Shown: positions 7,182 to 16,113, counted from the stretch's first letter. The stretch: DNA of 34,451 bases from JBBPYR01 sp038199755 (GCA_038199755.1 JBBPYR010000323.1:1-34451), one strand, 5' to 3'. Notes: a model not told the origin generated them from the letters alone. A program made the numbers and translations.

Positions 7182-8930
7182 ATGAAAACACCAATTTTCG
7201 GCGCCTTCGATGGGGCGAAGCCAAAACACCAGCTTGGGCCAATTCAGACGCTCGATTTTCCGATGCACCACTTCCAGCCCAATGAAGAGGTTGACTTCTG
7301 TATTGTGGGGGTGGGATCGGCGGGTGGAGTGCTCCTCCAGCGGCTTGCTCGCGCTGGGTTTCGTGTGGTGGGGATGGAAGTCGGGCCGTTTTGGGATACG
7401 GAACGCGATTGGGTGAGCGATGAGGCAGGCTCATCGAAGCTGTACTGGAATAATTTACGTATTACTGGTGGTGAAGATCCCATTACCCTTGGAGCGAACA
7501 ACAGCGGTCAAGGTGTCGGTGGTGGTTCCGTCCACTGGGCAGGGTTCACACCGCGCTTCCATCCTTCGGACTTCCACGTGCTCTCATCGGACGGTCTTGG
7601 TGCAGACTGGCCCATCGCCTATGAAGAACTCAAGCCCTATTATGAACTGCTGGAAAAAGAAATCCCTGTCTCCGGCCCTGCCTATTATCCCTGGGGCGAC
7701 CCACACGGCTACATCTACGGACCACACCCTCTCGGAGGAGTGGGTGACATCCTGGTAAGGGGATGTAGCAACCTGGGTATTCGGACCGTTGCCGGTGGAC
7801 CCGTTGCAATCATTGCAGGCGCACATGGCGACCGACCGCATTGTATCTATCGTGGTTTCTGCATTCAGGGTTGCAAGGTGGGTGCTAAGCAAAGCACCTT
7901 GATCAGTCATGTACCCGATGCCATTCGGCATGGAGCCGAAATACGCGACCATTGTATGGTCTCACGCATCAACATGAAAAATGGCCGCACTACTGGCGTC
8001 ACCTACTTCGATCCTGAGGGAAACGAGAGGGAGTTGAAGGCAAAGGTGGTCATCGTCAGCGGCTACGCCATCGAGACGCCGCGCTTGCTGTTGAACTCGG
8101 CTTGTCCCGGCTTTGAGCATGGCCTGGCGAACTCGAGTGGCACAGTGGGCAAATATCTGATGGTGCAGATCGGCAATGTGGTGCTGGGGCGCTTTGAAGA
8201 GCCTGTCCGCATGTACAAAGCTCCACCAGCACACGCCCTGACCGAAGAATTCTATGAAACTGATCCGCAACGGGACTTTGTGCGTGGTTTCGCCATCCAG
8301 ACCGTCGGACCGCTCCCCATCGCCTTTGCCAAGCAGATGATCACGGCCAAGGGTGCCTGGGGCTGGGGTATGCGCCGTGTGATGATGGACTACAATCACT
8401 GGGCAGCGTTGGGAGTATTGGGTGAGATTCTGCCGTGGGAAGAGAACCGTGTTGAACTTGCCGACGAGACCGATCACTACGGCCTGAGAGTCGCAAAGGT
8501 GACTTTCAGGATGCATGACAACGACAAGAAGGTCGCTGCGTTCGGCGTCAAAAAAACGACGGAGGTGATGTACGCCGCCGGTGCTCAAGAAGTCGTTCAG
8601 GAGTCTCGCTATGCTCACCTTGTTGGGGGCGCACGCATGGGCAATGACCCCCGCACATCGGTCGCGGACAAATTTGGGCGCACGTATGATGTCCCGAATC
8701 TGTTCCTTTGCGATGGCAGCATTCTGCCCACACAAGGCTCGGCCAATCCGGGACTCACGATTCAATCGCTGGCGGCACGAACTGCCGACTATCTCATTTC
8801 CAATGCACTAGATTTGTTCTCTCAGCATCCAGAGCACGTCTCCGTTGAGAACCCACCCGTTCGCTACAACCTTTCGCCTGCAGGTACCTCGGGACGTGGC
8901 GTGCCTCGCTACAAGTCGCGAACAAGATAG
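7182..8930 (+). CDS. GMC oxidoreductase, catalytic subunit of a gluconate/glucose-dehydrogenase-like complex
   Basis: The 582-residue protein is full length. The FAD motif VGVGSAGGVLLQRLARAG lies near residues 43-60, followed by SGQGVGGGSVHWAG. Cys221, Cys227 and Cys231 have C-x5-C-x3-C spacing; as I recall, this is the ligand pattern of the [3Fe-4S] cluster in FAD glucose dehydrogenases. His479 (HLVGGARMG) and Asn522 (GSANPGLTIQ) sit at the usual active-site places. It would oxidise a sugar or alcohol and pass electrons through FAD and the cluster. No cytochrome c subunit is encoded nearby and there is no signal peptide. The start at 7182 is preceded by GGAAGGA; the frame is open further upstream but without family similarity. 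Confidence 0.9.
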   Translation: MKTPIFGAFDGAKPKHQLGPIQTLDFPMHHFQPNEEVDFCIVGVGSAGGVLLQRLARAGFRVVGMEVGPFWDTERDWVSDEAGSSKLYWNNLRITGGEDPITLGANNSGQGVGGGSVHWAGFTPRFHPSDFHVLSSDGLGADWPIAYEELKPYYELLEKEIPVSGPAYYPWGDPHGYIYGPHPLGGVGDILVRGCSNLGIRTVAGGPVAIIAGAHGDRPHCIYRGFCIQGCKVGAKQSTLISHVPDAIRHGAEIRDHCMVSRINMKNGRTTGVTYFDPEGNERELKAKVVIVSGYAIETPRLLLNSACPGFEHGLANSSGTVGKYLMVQIGNVVLGRFEEPVRMYKAPPAHALTEEFYETDPQRDFVRGFAIQTVGPLPIAFAKQMITAKGAWGWGMRRVMMDYNHWAALGVLGEILPWEENRVELADETDHYGLRVAKVTFRMHDNDKKVAAFGVKKTTEVMYAAGAQEVVQESRYAHLVGGARMGNDPRTSVADKFGRTYDVPNLFLCDGSILPTQGSANPGLTIQSLAARTADYLISNALDLFSQHPEHVSVENPPVRYNLSPAGTSGRGVPRYKSRTR

Positions 8931-8977
8931 AGACGATGTAAACCAAATCGTCACCATAGTGGTCAAAGAGGTTGACA

Positions 8978-10198
8978 ATGAATACTCTCCGAGCAATGCA
9001 CTTGAAAGAACTGTTTAAGCGTCGTGGTGAGAACTACCACGCTATTCTCTGCCGTTTGCCGCAAAACGTGCTCATGTTCACGGGATATCAACCCATTCTG
9101 GGCAACTCATTTTGCATTGTCTCGCTCAATGAAAGGCAAGAGGTAGAGGTTCGCCTTGCCGTTCCTGCTGCTGAACAAGACTTGGTGCCACCGGGAGCCG
9201 CGGTAGAGATGAAGACGTTTGTAGAAGAAACGCTAGACGACATTAGCGACACAACGCATGCTGTGAGGACAGCACTAGGGGAATTGTTACGCTCAGCATG
9301 GGTGAGTGAGCGGTCGGTTGTTGGCTATGAGGGCGTTTCAGCCCCAATCGCTACTGGATATACACAGGTTGGTGTACCCGGACAGGCAACGCTTCATTTG
9401 CTGCACACACTTCTGCTGGATGCCACCCTGCGCGATGCCACCCCACTACTTGACGAGCTCGCCGCCCTCAAGACCGAGGAAGAACTCAAGGATATCAGGC
9501 GTTGTGAAGCAGTCTCGTACCAAGGGTTTGTGGCTGCACGCGAAGCTATCCACGTTGGCGCGACAGAAGCCGAGATTGCCGCGGTTACCACCGCCGCCTT
9601 ACTGCGTGCAGGCTATGCCGCTTCCGGTGCTCATCATGTGCAGCCATACGTTCATGTCATGGCTGGTCCCCGCGCCGCGAACGCCTATCGTGCCTTTAAC
9701 CTGACCTCCAATGCGGCCATCGCGAAGGGCGATACCGTGCTCGTGCAGATGGAAGTTAGCATCAACGGCTATTGGGCCGAACTGACGCGCACCTTCTTCG
9801 CGGGATCAATCAGTGACGAGTGGCGCAAAGCACAGCAGGCATGTGTTGCGGCGCAAGATGCCGCGCTGAAACGTATTTGTGATGGAGCGAGCGCACGAGA
9901 GGTCGATGCTGCGGCTCGCCAGGTCATGCAGCAGGCCGACTTCGGTGCGGCCTTTAAGCACGGACTAGGACATGGCTTTGGCTTCCAGGCCATCAATCAT
10001 GCCGCAGCTCCTGTCCTGCACCCGGTCTCTAAAGCAGTACTGCGTAGCGGTATGGTCCACAATATGGAACCCGCCGTGTACCTGGATGGTAAGGGCGGAT
10101 TCCGCCTTAATGATGATGTCGCCGTTCGAGAAGATGGAAACGAGGTGCTGTCCTCAGCAATTCCTCGTGATCTCGATTGGCTCGTTGTGCATGAATAA
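8978..10198 (+). CDS. M24-fold (creatinase/Xaa-Pro peptidase-like) protein with altered metal site
   Basis: The 406-residue product has a creatinase-type N-terminal domain and a C-terminal pita-bread domain recognisable from NGYWAELTRTFFAG, HGLGHGFGF and GMVHNMEPAVYLDGKGG. Canonical dinuclear enzymes use Asp, Asp, His, Glu, Glu. Here the corresponding positions appear to be Glu259, Glu268, His332 (or His328), Glu364 and Asn378, so three are changed and metal binding is doubtful. Creatinase shows that the fold can work without metal. The ATG at 8978 follows AGAGG; a TTG six nt upstream is less likely. It lies 47 nt after the GMC gene and 45 nt before the SDR gene, on the same strand. Substrate unknown. 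Confidence 0.8.
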   Translation: MNTLRAMHLKELFKRRGENYHAILCRLPQNVLMFTGYQPILGNSFCIVSLNERQEVEVRLAVPAAEQDLVPPGAAVEMKTFVEETLDDISDTTHAVRTALGELLRSAWVSERSVVGYEGVSAPIATGYTQVGVPGQATLHLLHTLLLDATLRDATPLLDELAALKTEEELKDIRRCEAVSYQGFVAAREAIHVGATEAEIAAVTTAALLRAGYAASGAHHVQPYVHVMAGPRAANAYRAFNLTSNAAIAKGDTVLVQMEVSINGYWAELTRTFFAGSISDEWRKAQQACVAAQDAALKRICDGASAREVDAAARQVMQQADFGAAFKHGLGHGFGFQAINHAAAPVLHPVSKAVLRSGMVHNMEPAVYLDGKGGFRLNDDVAVREDGNEVLSSAIPRDLDWLVVHE

Positions 10199-10205
10199 AT
10201 AGCTC

Positions 10206-10228
10206 AAGGGGTCACTCCATAGCCCCTT
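10206..10228 (+). terminator. Small intergenic hairpin, possible attenuator
   Basis: AAGGGG (10206-10211) pairs with CCCCTT (10223-10228) around an 11-nt loop between the M24 and SDR genes. No long T run follows, so it may only weaken read-through or protect mRNA. Confidence 0.25.
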
Positions 10229-10243
10229 TGAAAGAAGGTAGAT

Positions 10244-11251
10244 ATGAAATCAAATACTCCTGAAGTTGTTGTTGTTACTGGTGCTTCCGCAGGCGTCGGG
10301 CGTGCCATTGTGCAAGCGTTCGCTAGGCGAGGAGCACATATTGGACTCTTAGCCCGTGGTGAGGCGGGGTTGGAAGGAGCGCGGCGCGATGTCGAGGCGG
10401 CTGGCGGAAAAGCAATCGTCATCCCAACCGATATGGCTGATCCAGACCAGGTAGAGGCCGCCGCCTCAAAGGTCGAGGAAACCTTCGGCCCCATCGACGT
10501 GTGGGTCAATGATGCCATGGCCTCGGTGTTCTCGCCCTTCAAAGAGATGAAACCAGAGGAGTTCAAGCGTGTGACCGAGGTTGCCTATCTTGGCTTTGTC
10601 TATGGAACGATGGCTGCCCTGCATCGCATGTTGCCACGTGATAAAGGCAGAATCATTCAGATCGGCTCGGCTCTCGCGTATCGAAGCATTCCACTGCAAT
10701 CGGCTTACTGTGGTGCCAAGCATGGTATCATGGGGTTCACCGACTCAATCCACTGTGAGTTGGTCCATGATAAAAGCAACGTGAAGATCACGATGGTGCA
10801 GCTTCCTGCCGTCAATACGCCGCAATTTAGTTGGGTCAAGAACCGCCTGCCCGATAAGGCCCAACCCGTGCCACCAATCTATCAGCCGGAAGTCATCGGT
10901 GATGCGGTGACATGGGTGACAGACCACTATCGCCGTGAATTGTTCATTGGCTTGTCTACTGTGATCGCCATTCAAGGCAATAAGATCGCTCCTGCATTTG
11001 GCGACTGGTATCTCGGAAGGTCGGGCTACAAATCGCAACAGACAGGACAACGTGCCGATCCGAATAGTCCTAACAACCTGTGGGAACCAGTTGACGCGCA
11101 ACGCGACCATGGAGCGCATGGTGCTTTTGATGACAAAGCAAAACGTGCAAGCTGGCAACTGTGGGCCGATACGCACATCGGGCTTCTTGCCATCGTTGGT
11201 GCTAGCATTGCCGGTCTTGTGGGGGCGGCCCTCTTTGGGAGGAAACAATGA
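10244..11251 (+). CDS. Short-chain dehydrogenase/reductase with C-terminal membrane anchor
   Basis: The 335-residue protein has a classical SDR Rossmann domain: TGASAGVG cofactor loop near residues 13-20, Ser142, Tyr155 and Lys159 as catalytic residues (YCGAK). WVNDAMAS stands where NNAG is usual, so that element is altered. After about residue 250 there is an extension, and the last 25 residues form a hydrophobic helix (IGLLAIVGASIAGLVGAALF) followed by basic residues, which should tether it to the membrane. GAAGG precedes the ATG. The stop overlaps the next ATG (ATGA), coupling it to the VKOR-like gene. It probably oxidises or reduces an alcohol/carbonyl connected with the GMC product (inference). 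Confidence 0.88.
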   Translation: MKSNTPEVVVVTGASAGVGRAIVQAFARRGAHIGLLARGEAGLEGARRDVEAAGGKAIVIPTDMADPDQVEAAASKVEETFGPIDVWVNDAMASVFSPFKEMKPEEFKRVTEVAYLGFVYGTMAALHRMLPRDKGRIIQIGSALAYRSIPLQSAYCGAKHGIMGFTDSIHCELVHDKSNVKITMVQLPAVNTPQFSWVKNRLPDKAQPVPPIYQPEVIGDAVTWVTDHYRRELFIGLSTVIAIQGNKIAPAFGDWYLGRSGYKSQQTGQRADPNSPNNLWEPVDAQRDHGAHGAFDDKAKRASWQLWADTHIGLLAIVGASIAGLVGAALFGRKQ

Positions 11252-11757
11252 AGCCAGAAGCATTGTCTCGACAGTTGCGGCTCGGCTCCGGACCATTTCT
11301 GGCACAGCGACGCGGCATCGTCGGTCTGGAGATGGTTGCCGTTGGCGCGATGGGGCTTATCACTCTCTATCAGATGGGCATAATCAAGCACCTGCCAGAA
11401 CCCCCATTGCCATTTCTGAATGCGGATCGGATCGACGCCTCAGCAGAGGCTTATTCGCGGTTCTCGACGCCCGATGGGGTGCTTGGTCTCGGCAATTACG
11501 CTGTGACAATAGGATTGGCCGCGATGGGCGGACAGGACCGCGCCAGAGAGCAGCCCTGGCTTCCCCTCGCGCTGGCGGCGAAAGTGGCCTTTGATACCTC
11601 GCAGGCTATCAGGTTGTTCTTTGATCAAAAGACGAAGTACAATGCTTTCTGCTCCTGGTGTCTCCTTGCTGCTGGTACAACGCTTGCAACCGTACCGTTG
11701 GTGATTCCAGAGGCGTATGCTGCCTTCCGTCAACTAAGCAGAAAGATATCGTTGTGA
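11248..11757 (+). CDS. VKOR-like membrane protein with a CxxC motif
   Basis: The 169-residue protein has hydrophobic segments and Cys135-Ser-Trp-Cys138 at the start of the last one (FCSWCLLAAGTTLATVPLVIPEA). This resembles vitamin-K-epoxide-reductase-family proteins, which pass electrons between thiols and quinones. The second cysteine pair of canonical enzymes is not seen. It is translationally coupled to the SDR gene and is the last gene of the oxidation cluster. In this setting it could link dehydrogenase thiols or redox state to the quinone pool (inference). The family call rests on the motif and topology only. Confidence 0.65.
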   Translation: MKPEALSRQLRLGSGPFLAQRRGIVGLEMVAVGAMGLITLYQMGIIKHLPEPPLPFLNADRIDASAEAYSRFSTPDGVLGLGNYAVTIGLAAMGGQDRAREQPWLPLALAAKVAFDTSQAIRLFFDQKTKYNAFCSWCLLAAGTTLATVPLVIPEAYAAFRQLSRKISL

Positions 11758-11885
11758 TGAACAGTCTCGTCGTTACCCAGACAGGGCTTACCACCTAGCA
11801 GTGTCAGGCAAGAACTGTAACGACCGTGATGTGACGCGAGCGCAGGAATATCGCTCGTAGTCAAATACTGTGAAGGAACAAATGT

Positions 11886-11981
11886 ATGCTCACCAATTTG
11901 CTTGCAGCACGTGCCCAGATGGGAACATCGTTGATCTTCCACATCGTCTTCTCGGTCCTGGGTGTCGGCTTGCCTCTCTAG
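11886..11981 (+). pseudogene. cydA: cydA stub (first 31 codons of cytochrome bd subunit I)
   Basis: AAGGA nine nt upstream and ATG 11886 begin a peptide of 31 residues with LLAARAQMGTSLIFH and VLGVGLPL, the characteristic CydA N-terminus. It then hits a TAG at 11979. In a normal gene another 400 or so codons follow; here the sequence changes abruptly to non-coding. An 11-bp direct repeat CTAGCAGTGTC occurs at 11795-11805 and at the break (11978-11988). It can make only a short membrane peptide. Confidence 0.7.
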
Positions 11982-11993
11982 CAGTGTCTTTTT

Positions 11994-12026
11994 TGCTCTC
12001 TTTAACCACTACTCGAAAAGAGAGCA
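11994..12026. other. Ten-bp inverted repeat upstream of the debranching gene
   Basis: TGCTCTCTTT (11994-12003) and AAAGAGAGCA (12017-12026) are perfectly complementary around a 13-nt loop. No T run follows on either strand, so it is not a standard terminator. It sits about 95 nt before the start codon at 12119 and could be an operator or leader hairpin. The rest of 11758-12118 shows only the cydA stub. Confidence 0.4.
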
Positions 12027-12118
12027 GAAGAGTGGCTAATCTCTACTCGTATCACATTGCGCTGAAAGCGAGTCAAGGAGCGAGGGAGTGGAACGATGGT
12101 TTTTGATAGGAGGAATCC

Positions 12119-14287
12119 ATGACATTTGAAATTCGCGTAGGCACGCCAAGTATCCACATTAGTCACGGCAATACGTTTCTGGTCTGTGGTCATAAGGGCG
12201 ATGTCGCTGAAGGCAACGATCAAGGCTTCTACGCAGCTGACACACGTTTCGTAAGTGTTTACCAGATCTACATCAATCGGCAGCCGTGGAGAGGAATCGA
12301 CTCCAGTCAGCTTGACTTCTACGCCGCCCGTTTTCATCTGACCAATCCACCTGTGCATACGGCTCAAGGGGCCATCACAGAGCATACGATTGATCTCACG
12401 ATCAACCGGATGATTGGCGCAGGTATCCATGAAGATTTCGACATTGTGAACTACGCAGGCAAAGAGGTCACGTTTATCTTGGAAGTGCAGATACGTTCAG
12501 ATTTTGCTGATATTTTTGAGGTGAAGTCAGGGGACATTGTGCAGCGCGGGTATCTCGTCACGGCCTGGGATCACGAGAAAAAGAGACTGCATACGACCTA
12601 CGATCACAAAGATTTTCATCGTGCCGCAACCTATCAGATTCTGAGTAGCGATGGTCCCGTAAGCTACGCCAATGGACGCCTCTTTTTCGAGATCACCCTG
12701 GCCCAGAATCAGGCGTGGCATGCGTGTGCCGTGCATGTGCTTGAGCATGGGCAACAGATCGATTCCTCTGCCTATGCGCCTTGTGAGCACGGGCAGTCAA
12801 AGGACACCTTCGATCAGCAGCACGCACGCTGGCAGAGCCGTTGCACAGAGATTATGACCTCGAACGACGGTGTACGTCAGATGTATCGGCAAGCCGTTGC
12901 TGATATGGGAGCACTTCGTATCTACAATATGGATGTCTCCGAGGATGCCTGGATTCCAGCAGCAGGAGTTCCCTGGTTCGTCACCCTGTTTGGGCGCGAC
13001 AGCCTGATTGTCTCTTACCAGAATATGAGCGTCTCACCCGACTTTGCACGCGGAGCCCTCAAACGCTTAGCCGATCATCAAGCCACGAAACGCGATGATT
13101 GGCGCGATGCTCAGCCTGGGAAGATACTGCACGAGTTGCGTTTTGGTGAACTCGCTCACTTCAACCAGATTCCCTTTGATCCCTACTACGGCACGGCTGA
13201 TGCCACAATCCTCTACCTGATCGTGCTCTCAGAAGCCTATCGCTGGACGGGTGATGTGGGTTTGCTGAAAGAGTTCCGCCAGGTCGCTGAGGGGTGCCTG
13301 GACTGGATCGACTCCTACGGCGACCTGGACGGTGATGGCTTTCAAGAATACAAAACCTTCTCCTCGCAAGGCGCAGAGAATATGGCCTGGAAGGACTCGG
13401 GGTACTCCATCGTCTACGCTGATGGCAGCCAGGTGAAACAGCCCAAGGGGACGTGTGAACTGCAAGGCTACGTCTACGATGCGAAGATGCGTATGGTCGA
13501 GATCTTTCACGTCCTTGGAGACGAGTCGCGGGCGAATGCATTACAGCAGCAGGCAGAGACGTTGAAACGCCGCTTCAACGAGGTGTTCTGGATGGAAGAC
13601 GAAGGCTGCTTCGCCTTAGGACTTGATGCAGACAAAAAGGTAATCACCTCCATTGCCTCCAATGCCGGACAGTGCCTGTGGAGCGGAATCGCCGATCAGG
13701 ACAAGGCAGAGCGAACCGCTAGGCGACTCCTGCAAGACGACATGTGGAGTGGGTGGGGGGTGCGTACCCTCTCCAGCAGCAATCCAGCCTACAACCCACT
13801 CTCCTATCAGCGTGGGTCCATCTGGCCCCATGACAATGGTATCATTGCCGCTGGATTCAAACGCTATGGATTGGTGGAGGAGGCAAATCAGGTGATTCAT
13901 GCGGTGTTTGATGCCACGCAGCACTTTGATGCAGACCGTCCGCCAGAGGTCTTCGCGGGTGTGCAGCGTAAGGGGGAAGTCGATTTCCCTGTCCTCTATC
14001 CCGGTGGTGCGAACATTCCTCAAGCATGGGCGACTGGAAGCATCTTCCATATGCTGCGGACCATACTGGGGCTACGTGCTGATGCCCCTCACAAAAAGCT
14101 CTACGTCAATCCGACACTCCCTCATTGGTTGCCAGAGATAGCCATACAGCGTCTGCGCGTTGGTCGGTGCTCCATTGACCTACGCTTCTGGCGCGAGGAC
14201 GCTCACTCACACTACGAAGTACGCACGGTCACCGTGGATCAAGGCGTGGCGCAGGAGGAACAGATTCAGGTCGTTCGGGAAAATTAG
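12119..14287 (+). CDS. Glycogen-debranching-type amylo-alpha-1,6-glucosidase family enzyme
   Basis: The 722-residue protein has the bacterial N-terminal debranching domain (FYAADTRFVSVYQIYINRQP, residues 38-57) and a C-terminal (alpha/alpha)6 barrel. The barrel contains GVPWFVTLFGRDSLI, WIDSYGDLDGDGFQEY and SYQRGSIWPHDNGIIAAG. It appears full length and intact. Family members act on glycogen, trehalose-like or other alpha-glucans, often made together with stress-reserve sugars; exact specificity is not readable. A very strong ribosome site (TAGGAGG, 6-7 nt) precedes ATG 12119. A GH15 remnant follows 23 nt after the stop, so an original two-enzyme alpha-glucan operon is likely. Confidence 0.88.
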   Translation: MTFEIRVGTPSIHISHGNTFLVCGHKGDVAEGNDQGFYAADTRFVSVYQIYINRQPWRGIDSSQLDFYAARFHLTNPPVHTAQGAITEHTIDLTINRMIGAGIHEDFDIVNYAGKEVTFILEVQIRSDFADIFEVKSGDIVQRGYLVTAWDHEKKRLHTTYDHKDFHRAATYQILSSDGPVSYANGRLFFEITLAQNQAWHACAVHVLEHGQQIDSSAYAPCEHGQSKDTFDQQHARWQSRCTEIMTSNDGVRQMYRQAVADMGALRIYNMDVSEDAWIPAAGVPWFVTLFGRDSLIVSYQNMSVSPDFARGALKRLADHQATKRDDWRDAQPGKILHELRFGELAHFNQIPFDPYYGTADATILYLIVLSEAYRWTGDVGLLKEFRQVAEGCLDWIDSYGDLDGDGFQEYKTFSSQGAENMAWKDSGYSIVYADGSQVKQPKGTCELQGYVYDAKMRMVEIFHVLGDESRANALQQQAETLKRRFNEVFWMEDEGCFALGLDADKKVITSIASNAGQCLWSGIADQDKAERTARRLLQDDMWSGWGVRTLSSSNPAYNPLSYQRGSIWPHDNGIIAAGFKRYGLVEEANQVIHAVFDATQHFDADRPPEVFAGVQRKGEVDFPVLYPGGANIPQAWATGSIFHMLRTILGLRADAPHKKLYVNPTLPHWLPEIAIQRLRVGRCSIDLRFWREDAHSHYEVRTVTVDQGVAQEEQIQVVREN

Positions 14288-14310
14288 GGGTTGGGGAAGG
14301 AGAGAAGCTG

Positions 14311-14685
14311 TTGAATAATTCAGAAAAGAGCGAAGGTGCTCTCTTCTATCTATTAGAAGTAGTAATGTTAGGAAGCGATGCGCTTGTACATCGCTATAGC
14401 CCTAAAATGGCTGCCGCTGATGGTCTAGGTTCTGTTGAGGGAACATTTAACGCGTGTAGTTTTTGGTTGGCTGAGGTCCTGGCTCGTGCGGGTCGTGTAG
14501 ACGAAGCTCGCCTTCTCCTTGAGAAGATAGTGAGTTACAGCAACGAGGTTGGGTTGTACTCCGAAAAGCTCAGCTCAACAGGTGAAGCTCTTGGAAATTA
14601 CCCCCAAGCGTTGACCCATCTCGCACTCATCAGTGCCTGCGACACTATTGATCGTGCTCTGGACGCGAAGTACCCACGAGCCTAA
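14311..14685 (+). pseudogene. C-terminal remnant of a GH15 glucoamylase/trehalase-like gene
   Basis: A TTG at 14311 with an AAGGAG site opens a 124-residue frame. After about 20 residues it matches the end of GH15 enzymes: DGLGSVEGTFNACSFWL, VDEARLLLEKIVSYSNEVG and STGEALGNYPQALTHLAL. The same region occurs in the larger gene at 20800-22473. About 450 N-terminal residues and the rest of the catalytic barrel are missing, so it cannot be an active enzyme alone. The GE in STGEALGN is the likely position of the family catalytic base. The strong start site may belong to the lost gene's own beginning, joined to its end by deletion. Confidence 0.7.
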
Positions 14686-14728
14686 GAGAAAAGGAAAGGT
14701 ACCCCACTCGCGCAGTATTGGAGGTGCG

Positions 14729-14797
14729 ATGAGCAAGCCTACAGAGGCACGCACGCTCCTAGACAACGGTCAGAAGAACGTGAGAACCACACAATGA
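14729..14797 (+). CDS. Mini-ORF with strong ribosome site, coupled to DUF2254 gene
   Basis: GGAGGTGCG directly precedes ATG 14729, and 22 codons (MSKPTEARTLLDNGQKNVRT...) end in a TGA overlapping the next ATG (CAATGA). It may be a leader peptide that couples translation to the weakly signalled downstream start. Alternatively it may be the surviving first codons of a deleted gene. No family recognised. Confidence 0.35.
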   Translation: MSKPTEARTLLDNGQKNVRTTQ

Positions 14798-16113
14798 AGA
14801 GCAAAATAGCCAGTTTCTGCAGTGAACTGAGTACGAGTTTCTGGTTTGTCCCGATGCTTCTAGCGGTGGGAGCTATCGCACTTTCATTTGCCACCCTTGC
14901 CCTTGATGAGACATTCAAGAATGCAACGACGTTCGTGTTCGGCTACGACCGCGGAACGGATGGTGCGAGAACACTGCTTTCAGCAGCAGCAAGCTCGGTG
15001 ATCACTGTCGCGGGTGTCACCTTTTCGATCACCATTGCCACCCTCGCTCAGGCATCATCACAATTCGGGCCACGCCTGTTACGCAACTTCATGAGTGATA
15101 AAGGCAACCAATTCGTCCTGGGGACCTTCACAGCAACCTTCCTGTACTGTTTACTGGTGCTGCGAGCGATCAACGGGACGGGAAGCGCACCATTTGTGCC
15201 TCACATCTCGGTGACTATTGGCCTGCTGCTGGCGGTGCTTAGCATCGGGGTGTTGATCTACTTTATTCATCATGTGGCCTCCTCATTACAGGCTGACTAT
15301 GTTATTGCATCCGCCAGCCATACCCTGGACACAACCATCGCCCGACTGTTTCCCAAGAACAGGGAACAAGATGGATCAGCACACACACGAGACTCTTGTG
15401 TCCAAGACATTCCAGAGGACTTCGACCGCATTGCGTCCCCAATACCAGCAGTGAAAAGTGGATACCTGCAAACCATTGATTACGAACAGCTGACACAACT
15501 TGCCGTGGAGCATGACGTGCTCCTCCGTGTAGAGTTCGAGCCGGGAGCATTTGTGGTGCAAGGGAAGCCCCTAGTATTGCTCTGGCCCACAAGACCGAGC
15601 GATGACAAGCTAAGGAAGGAAATACAGCAGGCGTTTCTCATTGGCATGAGACGCAGGACAGCGCAAGACCTCGATTTTGCGATAGACAACTTGGTGGAAG
15701 TGGCTGTGCGAGCGTTATCCCCTGGTATCAACGACCCATTCACGGCTATGAGCTGTCTTGACTGGCTGGGTGAAGCATTCTGTCAATTGGGTGAAAGCAC
15801 ATTTCCATCCCCCTATCAGTATGACGACACGGACACACTCCGTCTCATCACTCCAGCGGTGACGTTTCAGCGTTTCGCCGATGCAGCGTTCCCTCAGATA
15901 CGACACGCGGCACGTACCAATCCAACCGTCACCATGCATCTGTTGAAAACGATTGCTACAATTATGACCAGCACGAACAAGCAGGAGGTGCGTACAGCGT
16001 TGTTCCACCACGCCACCCTCATTGAACATGGGAGCCGTCAGGGAATGCCTGATGGTGCCGATCAGCAGCGTGTCAAGGAGTTGTATCAGAAAGTAGCCAG
16101 TATGCTTCTGTAG
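14794..16113 (+). CDS. DUF2254 family membrane protein
   Basis: The 439-residue protein has four N-terminal transmembrane helices. They are followed by a soluble region with the family motifs SVITVAGVTFSITIATLAQASSQFGPR and, near residue 305, LSPGINDPFTA. The first exceeds no known catalytic signature; the family has no established function that I can name. The ATG at 14794 has only a weak ribosome site of its own (GTGAG), which makes coupling to the mini-ORF at 14729 plausible. It is the last + strand gene before a converging - strand block. Confidence 0.8.
   Translation: MKSKIASFCSELSTSFWFVPMLLAVGAIALSFATLALDETFKNATTFVFGYDRGTDGARTLLSAAASSVITVAGVTFSITIATLAQASSQFGPRLLRNFMSDKGNQFVLGTFTATFLYCLLVLRAINGTGSAPFVPHISVTIGLLLAVLSIGVLIYFIHHVASSLQADYVIASASHTLDTTIARLFPKNREQDGSAHTRDSCVQDIPEDFDRIASPIPAVKSGYLQTIDYEQLTQLAVEHDVLLRVEFEPGAFVVQGKPLVLLWPTRPSDDKLRKEIQQAFLIGMRRRTAQDLDFAIDNLVEVAVRALSPGINDPFTAMSCLDWLGEAFCQLGESTFPSPYQYDDTDTLRLITPAVTFQRFADAAFPQIRHAARTNPTVTMHLLKTIATIMTSTNKQEVRTALFHHATLIEHGSRQGMPDGADQQRVKELYQKVASMLL

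Noticed and set aside
8960..8977. TTG at 8972 as the M24 start
   Set aside because: The ATG at 8978 has better spacing from AGAGG, and the two extra residues carry no information.
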